Below, one piece after another: positions 58,701 through 64,000 of a DNA stretch of 64,000 bases. Source of the DNA: Brachycybe producta. Lineage: Eukaryota; Arthropoda; Diplopoda; Playtdesmida; Andrognathidae. The notes beneath the pieces are model-generated. The model was not told where the DNA came from. It was given only the letters and a program-made list of their open reading frames with translations, and did no database searches. Made by a program: the position numbers and the translations under genes. How positions within the stretch are numbered: the first letter of the stretch is position 1; the number at the start of each line of letters is the position of its first letter. The stretch is from positions 262,001 through 326,000 of the forward strand of contig JAUPFP010000004.1 of assembly GCA_036925085.1 (NCBI GenBank), given 5' to 3'.

Positions 58701-60252
58701 ATTTATTTTGTTGGGCTCAGATTCAGGTTCATGTTGACCTTTAAGTTTAGTCACCCTGTGGGCACTTTTATAGGTCCTTTTTCCCGGGGGTGGGGTGCTC
58801 GTGCCACCCAAGAAAAAAAAAACCTATAAAGGTGCCCCCCCGGAGAAAAAGGACCTATAAAGGAGCCCCCCGGAGAAAAGGACCTATAAAGGTGCCCCCC
58901 GGAGAAAAGGACCTATAAAGGTGCCCCCGAGTGGCCCCGTGCCACCCCGTGCCGTTACTTAACATTGAAAACCCTTTAGGAAAAAAAACCTTGAGTCATT
59001 TTAATCGATCCATGATTGAATTAAATAGATGAATTAATAATTAAAAATAATTCTGTAGTGTTCTAAGTAGTTTACAATAGTATTATATAGGCGACAAAAT
59101 ACCGCAGTTTGTTTATATTAGGCGTCCTAGGGTACGGAATTTCCGTTAAAGGAAATTCCGTCTTTTATACCAACCCCTTTTTCTAGCTGTTTTTTTTTAT
59201 CTCGAACATGTTGCACGTTTGTCAGCTTGATGTGGATCGGCCTTAAGAAACACATTTTTTTTACATGTTTAACTTTTTATTAGACTAATGGAATTTATAA
59301 GGAATTAGATAAAAATTAAGAATTTTTGCTTAATTGATGGTTAAATATGCTAGCCTCCAAATAGTCTCTTTAATTGGTCTCCCTAAAACGCAGAAATTGC
59401 AGAAACGTATTTACAACAATCCAAATTAATGGGAAATTACAGAAACATATTTAAAACAACCCAAATTAATGGGAAATTACAGAAACTCATTAATTTGGGT
59501 CATGTTAACTAAGTTTCTGCAGTTTCTGCAATTTCTCATTGATTTGGGTCCTTTTACGTGAGTTTCTGCGTTTTCTGCAATTTCTGCGTTTTAGGGTTTT
59601 CCCTCTTTAATTGAAAAAGGCATAATTTTGTGTGCTTGTTTATAATTTTAATTAAATATATGAGGAAGAAAAAAATTTGTTTCTCATGATTTGATTGGAA
59701 AGTTTAAGTGGTTCGATTTTTATTTAATTATAAAATATTATCTTCAAATTTAATTTATTTAGGTTACCATTCATGAAAACTCTAAATATGCCACTTTGTA
59801 AAACACCAGAAGATTTTCTTAATGTATACAAAGTTCCAATTCATTATAATGTATTTCAAAATGATATTTCTGCTTGTCATTGTGGCCGATCTTGTCGTCA
59901 AGTGTCCTATGATGTTCAGACAGATGCAAAATCAGAACCAAACAAAGGTCACAACAGAATTATCATTTATCCTACGCAACCGGAAGTGGAGATTATCAGA
60001 GAAAGATCGGCCTATCCAATTATTTCTTTATTTAGTGATATTGGTGGGGCATTAGGTCTCTACCTTGGTGTTTCTATTCTAACCATTTTGGAGGTTATTA
60101 GCTACATTGGTAAAACGAGTTTTCGACGATTGACCGAATCAGTTAGGCCAAGTGAATCTAAGAGTAATCCAAATGTAGGCTCTAAAAGTAGGCCAAATGG
60201 ATCTATTAAGCGCAGATCAAATGAAAAAAATTACATAAAGCAGAAATATTAA
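55790..60252 (+). CDS. DEG/ENaC-family sodium channel subunit (ASIC-like)
   Basis: This is a trimeric, amiloride-sensitive-type cation channel subunit of the plasma membrane. Coding exons: 55790-56314, 57142-57232, 57304-57404, 57469-57573, 57969-58075 and 59763-60252; 472 residues, phase consistent. TM1 lies near residues 69-90 (FWLLVYFCCLTLCIVQTGE). The extracellular region has the family pattern YPEITICP (post-TM1), ETTVMGTCYTLSI and cysteine pairs such as CKTPEDF and CHCGRSCRQVSY. The pore segment before TM2 reads SDIGGALGLYLGVSILTILE, with GVS at the selectivity-filter position (GAS/GxS in relatives). The end of exon 1 is uncertain: the frame stays open for 13 more codons, and the GAG|GTAGTA donor was chosen because it joins CKYEADKNC in frame. 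A polyadenylation signal AATAAA lies at 60299. Ligand or gating mode cannot be told. Confidence 0.88.
56445..56755. mobile_element. Family A hairpin MITE
   Basis: AGAGTATTTTCATGTTGGAT and the inverse ATATCAACATGAAAATGCAC mark the two arms; the outer left end is lost. It lies in intron 1 of the channel gene. Confidence 0.65.
57635..57900. mobile_element. Family A hairpin MITE
   Basis: AGTGTGTTAGAAACTAGAAC in the left arm faces ACCCTTCTAGTTTATAAAAA in the right arm. It lies in intron 4 of the channel gene. Confidence 0.65.
58457..59054. mobile_element. Foldback element containing a C-rich tandem repeat
   Basis: The outer arms are inverted copies: TTCATCTATTTAATTCAATT near 58478 and AATTGAATTAAATAGATGAA-like sequence near 59016. 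The centre (about 58760-58930) has four direct copies of a GGACCTATAAAGG unit with C-runs, facing one inverted copy (CCTTTATAGGT-type) at about 58765. It lies in intron 5 of the channel gene. Confidence 0.6.
59377..59602. mobile_element. Foldback MITE with CCCTAAAACGCAG ends and 11-bp direct repeat
   Basis: It begins GGTCTCCCTAAAACGCAGAA and ends with the inverse GCAATTTCTGCGTTTTAGGG plus a few bases. CTCTTTAATTG flanks both sides exactly (59366-59376 and 59603-59613). The interior also has internal direct copies of AATTAATGGGAAATTACAG. It lies in intron 5 of the channel gene. Confidence 0.85.
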
Positions 60253-60394
60253 GATATTTTTATTTTATTAATGGTTCTTATAATATGTGTTGTAAGCAAA
60301 TAAAATTTGTTTTGTTCGAAAAAATTAATTATTATTAAGTTTTGTATTATTTAGAATGTGACGTGTTATTTTTTATTATAAAAATGAATTACGA

Positions 60395-60775
60395 ATAAAC
60401 AGCTGATTTTTGAATTCTTTATTATTCTGTTTTTCAGGAGGAAAATTAAGAGAAACTACAAACTGTTTTAGAAACTAGAATGGTAGCTCAATATCTTAAA
60501 GGTTCAAATTCATATTGATATCGTTCAAAATAAACTTTTTATAGACCAAAAATTAAAAAAATATCGTATAAAGCAGTTGTATCATTTTCAAAATCACATA
60601 AAAAGCTTATTTTGAAATATATTAATATAAAAGCACCCTTAAGTGATTGAGTTACTCTTCTACTTTTTAAAACAAAATCAATTTTCTCTTTATTTTGCAC
60701 CTGAAAGACAGAATCAACAGTCATCGTCATTAAATAAACAGAATTCCGCAGGAGTTTACTCTTTAAAACCACATC
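60395..60775. mobile_element. Family A hairpin MITE
   Basis: Starts near AACAGCTGATTTTTGAATTC; TTTTAGAAACTAGAATGGTA and the inverse arm ending near 60775 (TTTAAAACCACATC). It is intergenic. Confidence 0.7.
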
Positions 60776-60796
60776 AAATGGCGACAATTACATTAA

Positions 60797-60987
60797 ACAG
60801 GCATCTGTAGACAGCTTCGGAATTTCTCTGGCTCCGCCCTTTTATGAGCGTCATCAATTTGTAATTGGTGTGTTACTGAGTCTGATGTCACATGCCCGCC
60901 CTTTTTATTTCTACATTGTTGATATTCGTCTGACGCTCATAAAAGGGCGGAGCCAAAGAAATTCTGAAGCTGTCTACAGATGCCTGT
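60797..60987. mobile_element. Family B MITE (Mutator-like), copy 4
   Basis: Ends ACAGGCATCTGTAGACAGCT and the exact inverse AGCTGTCTACAGATGCCTGT. The interior carries GGCTCCGCCCTTTTATGAGC and its inverse. The flanks TTACATTAA and CTACTTTAA match at seven of nine positions. Confidence 0.85.
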
Positions 60988-61392
60988 CTACTTTAATAAT
61001 CGATTAAATTTTATAAAGAACACAAAATTCAAAATTGTTACATGACATAACAATATTGACGTGAAATGTTTCCCTCCTTCTTGTTCCTAAATGGCGTACT
61101 AATATGGCAATGTGTATATTAAAAAAATTAAAACGCCATATTGGTTATTCATCCTGAATGCTTTTCTGACCAGATTTTGTGCTTCAAAAATATAATTAAG
61201 AACATACACTTCATGCCATTTTCCATTTTTTCTATTGTCTCAAACGACAGCTTTAAATCGGTTACAATCAAGACGCAGAGCAACCGGTTACGCATATTAA
61301 CCGGTGTTAATGTAATCATAAAAAAGATGGCGCCTGGCGTTTAGTGTCGGAAAAGAGTGAAGAGAAGGAGAAGTGAGAAAGAAGAAAAAACA

Positions 61393-61542
61393 ATGACGGA
61401 AGAGGAGGAAGTGAAGTGTGTTCAGTTGAAACGAAGTGAATCTTTCGGTTTTGGATTCTCTATTCTCGGTGGATGTGGATCTGAATTACCACCGATAATC
61501 TATGAGATAACGGAGAATTCTCCGGCTGCCGTAAGCGGCGAG
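61393..61542 (+). CDS. PDZ-domain protein, first coding exon (partial gene)
   Basis: Fifty codons from an ATG after a purine-rich leader, ending at donor GAG|GTAAAT; another donor, GCC|GTAAGC, lies 13 bases before it. The peptide MTEEEEVKCVQLKRSES leads into the PDZ carboxylate-binding loop GFGFSILGG and a second strand PPIIYEITENSPAAVSGE. This is the first half of a PDZ domain at the very N-terminus. The remaining exons are beyond the window, as nothing downstream continues the domain. I cannot assign the family. Confidence 0.7.
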
Positions 61543-62850
61543 GTAAATAACCCACACCCCCTTCTTTTATTAACCCCTCCTCCTCCTCCTCCTCCTCCCT
61601 CCTACCCCTTGTCTTAACCCCCCTTTTAACCTTATAAGAAAGGATCACTACCCTCTTCCCCCCCCCCCCCCACACCCTCCGTCGTTCTGTTTATCTGCAA
61701 CTTATTGCTCATTCTAGTCTTATCAATCTATTCAATTCAATTCAAGCTCTTCTTTTCTCTTCACATCCCACTTGTGTATGTAGTATCGATAATATCGTTT
61801 TTTTTTATTCAATATAATTGATTTTTATTCCGTTTTTTAGCTTTAAAAAACATTTAGAAAGTCAGTTTTTTCGATTTGTTGATGAATTTCACGTATTTTA
61901 AAGATGTTTTTAACTTTTAAAGAGAAAAATATTAATATTGATGGTTTGTATATCGATTTGTATCGATATTCATATGGGTTATCACTGTTTATGTTTATAA
62001 ACATCTCACACTCTTCTGTTTTTCTTATCATATTTCTCACCCACGCGTTCATTATTTTTGGTTATAACTTATAAAGAGGGTGGCTTGAAAGAGAAAAAAA
62101 AAATCTCAAGAAAAAGAAGGACGAGTGTTTTTAAAAACAGAAGACGACGACGAAGAAGAAGAAAAAATTAACAATTTCATAATTTTTGTCCCACTTTTTT
62201 CCGCTTTTAAATAAACTAGTTTTTTTCTTAAACACACAAAAAAAAATTAGATCAAGGCTTTTTTATTTATTTTTATTTTAAAATGAAAAAAAAAACCAGT
62301 ATTGCATAATAATATTATTATTAATAATAATAATAATAAATTTAAACAAAAAAACACAGTAGGAAATGTCAATTTATTGTTAACGTCATTGATATAAGTA
62401 CAGAGTGTGTCTAAAAAGTGTTTTTAGTGCAGTAGTTTTTAGTGTTCCTGTAGTGCAGTATTTCTCAAATGGGGTTCCGTGAAATTGGTGTAGCGTTAGA
62501 TGGCGCCACTAGCCCTCCTCCTCCCATAGAAAAGTACTGACAATCTTCTACTCTTGACTCACCTTCTTCCTTTTTTTCACGTGGCAAACTTTTCATTGCG
62601 TCATCACTATTTCTCTACACGTGCTCTCTCCACTTATATTATGTTCTGAGGGTAAGTTTGTCCACGTGCTGATAATTAAGGTTGTTTTGGACGTGGCTTT
62701 TAGAGCTAAAAGGCTGCATTCTTATTTCAACTAATTGGCGACGAGTGTAGTTTGCCACCTATGGAGGTGGCAAGCGCCATCTACCTTGTATTTACACAAG
62801 TATTTTTCTGTGAAGCCCTTCTGAAGTAGTCACGGCCTGTCCAACTTCAG

Positions 62851-63264
62851 ACAGGCGTTTAAGCACAACAAAATACAGGCAATTAGAAAACGGAATGAAC
62901 AGAAGTTGGTTCTGCCCTTTTTATGACGAAACCAAACTTCTAATTGGTTGGTTATGTAGTCTGACGTCACATGCTCCGCCCGTTTCAACGTCGAACCACA
63001 CAACAAACCAATTAGAAGTTGCCAGTCGTCATAAAAAGGGCGGAGCCAACTTCTGTTTTATCCCGTTTTCTAATGTCCTGTCAACAAAAACAACAGTTGT
63101 TTGCCCCACCCTTTTATGAGCGTCAGACCAAATATCAACCAATTAAGAAATTGAAAAGGGCGAGGCATGTGATGTCCGGCCAAATAACAAACCAATTAGA
63201 AGTTGCCTTTTCTCGTAAAAGGGCGAGGCAAACGACTGTATTTTGCTGTGCTTTAAATGAATGT
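62851..63264. mobile_element. Family B MITE, outer copy, interrupted
   Basis: Begins ACAGGCGTTTAAGCACAACA and ends near CTGTATTTTGCTGTGCTTTA. The flanks AACTTCAG (62843-62850) and AACTTCAA (from 63265) look like a target duplication. The left arm is split by the inner copy at 62875-63081. Confidence 0.75.
62875..63081. mobile_element. Family B MITE, inner copy nested in another
   Basis: ACAGGCAATTAGAAAACGG and the inverse CCGTTTTCTAATGTCCTGT are the ends. The 9-bp flanks are CAACAAAAT (62866-62874) and CAACAAAAA (63082-63090). Removing it restores the outer copy's left arm to match its right arm. Confidence 0.85.
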
Positions 63265-64000
63265 AACTTCAAAGGTTCCAACACAATTCAAAAAATTAAA
63301 TGAGACATAAAATATGTTGTAATTTGTATGCGATTTTTTTAAAAATATTAATTAAAAGTGAATCTGATATCCTAAATTATCATTGTTAATTAAGGTTACA
63401 TGCCTATTATTTTTTATCCATATCTACGGTATTATGTAAAAGTGTACCATTGGGGGTTCCGTAATATTTTAATTATAATAAAAGGGTTTTTTTTTGCAGT
63501 CAAATGAAATTGCGGAAACATTATATTGTGGTGGATATATAGAAGTTTTGATCTATGTTTTTTTTTGTCTTTTTAAAAATACTTTTTGTTTGTGATTTTT
63601 GTCTTTAATTTGTTATCTATTAGAAGTTTGGAAAGAATTACAAATTGAGTTTCTTGACTAAGTTTCCTTTTAAGTTTACGAGCAGAAAAAAAAAAATAAG
63701 TCTAAGCAAAAAGAAACACCACCAACAACAACAAAAAAATGGTGAAATTCCAAAGTTTGATTGGTTGTCTTGAAAACTATGAATAGACATTAGAAACACA
63801 CAAACAAAACGAGGGGCGAGGGAGGGGGGGGGGGGGCTGTTTTTGCAGTGATGATGATTCATCCATCATACTCGTTATTACAACTACTACTAACAACTGA
63901 ATACTCTTGAATGTTCAAACATGTAAATTATAAGTCATAACAAACAACAAACACATGTATATGTGTTACTGTCAATGTCTGCGGAAAATCAGTTAATTTG

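Larger units (their letters stand above)
60253..61392. other. Intergenic region between channel and PDZ gene
   Basis: It contains the channel 3' UTR, a family A element (60395-60775), a family B element (60797-60987) and a stretch near 61090-61200 resembling 2810-2910. The upstream sequence of the PDZ gene should hold its promoter. Confidence 0.5.
61543..64000. other. First intron of the PDZ gene (to window edge)
   Basis: No second exon was found. It contains C-rich and CT-rich simple sequence (61555-61680), TAA triplets near 62308-62340, nested family B elements (62851-63264), a G-run near 63825, and TTTCTCAAATGGGGTTCCGT at 62461, which resembles hAT transposon ends. Confidence 0.5.

Noticed and set aside
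62461-62520. hAT-like terminal sequence TTTCTCAAATGGGGTTCCGT
   Set aside because: Only one end was found; no inverted partner or 8-bp duplication, so not listed as an element.

Overview
This is AT-rich, intron-rich DNA from an invertebrate animal. Eight multi-exon genes can be read exon by exon with GT-AG (occasionally GC-AG) junctions and consistent phase, and their products align with well-known metazoan families. The species cannot be named. A PAG/Cbp-like adaptor and a cluster of genes whose human counterparts lie on chromosome 8q would suit a deuterostome or another lineage with conserved chromosomes, but this is weak evidence. All homology calls come from remembered family sequences, not from a search.

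Layout: 808-2395 (-) 5' part of UBR5, running off the left edge; 3566-6660 (+) SLC25A32 with two alternative last exons; 6980-8374 (-) LACTB2; 9750-12740 (+) gamma-syntrophin; 16421-19909 (+) a PAG1-like, tyrosine-motif-rich membrane adaptor; 21314-26283 (-) PUM3; 26657-28651 (+) WDR18; 29846-32567 (-) NCKIPSD/SPIN90; 35570-50090 a 14.5 kb minisatellite of 38-bp units in two subfamilies; 51378-55260 a tandemly duplicated module with a conserved candidate membrane exon on the minus strand; 55790-60252 (+) a DEG/ENaC channel; 61393-61542 (+) first coding exon of a PDZ protein that runs off the right edge.

Mobile DNA is mostly short non-autonomous inverted-repeat elements. One hairpin family (called A here) occurs about fifteen times, mostly in introns. 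A second (B) has ACAGGC...GCCTGT ends and mostly 9-bp target duplications, suggesting Mutator-like transposition. Several single elements are also present. No autonomous transposase, tRNA, rRNA or CRISPR array was recognised.

Functionally this is a mixed neighbourhood. PUM3 and WDR18, both ribosome-assembly factors, share a 373-bp divergent promoter. UBR5/SLC25A32 and LACTB2/syntrophin are also head to head. UBR5, SLC25A32, LACTB2, SNTG1 and PAG1 are all on human 8q, so the left third looks like a fragment of an ancestral linkage group.
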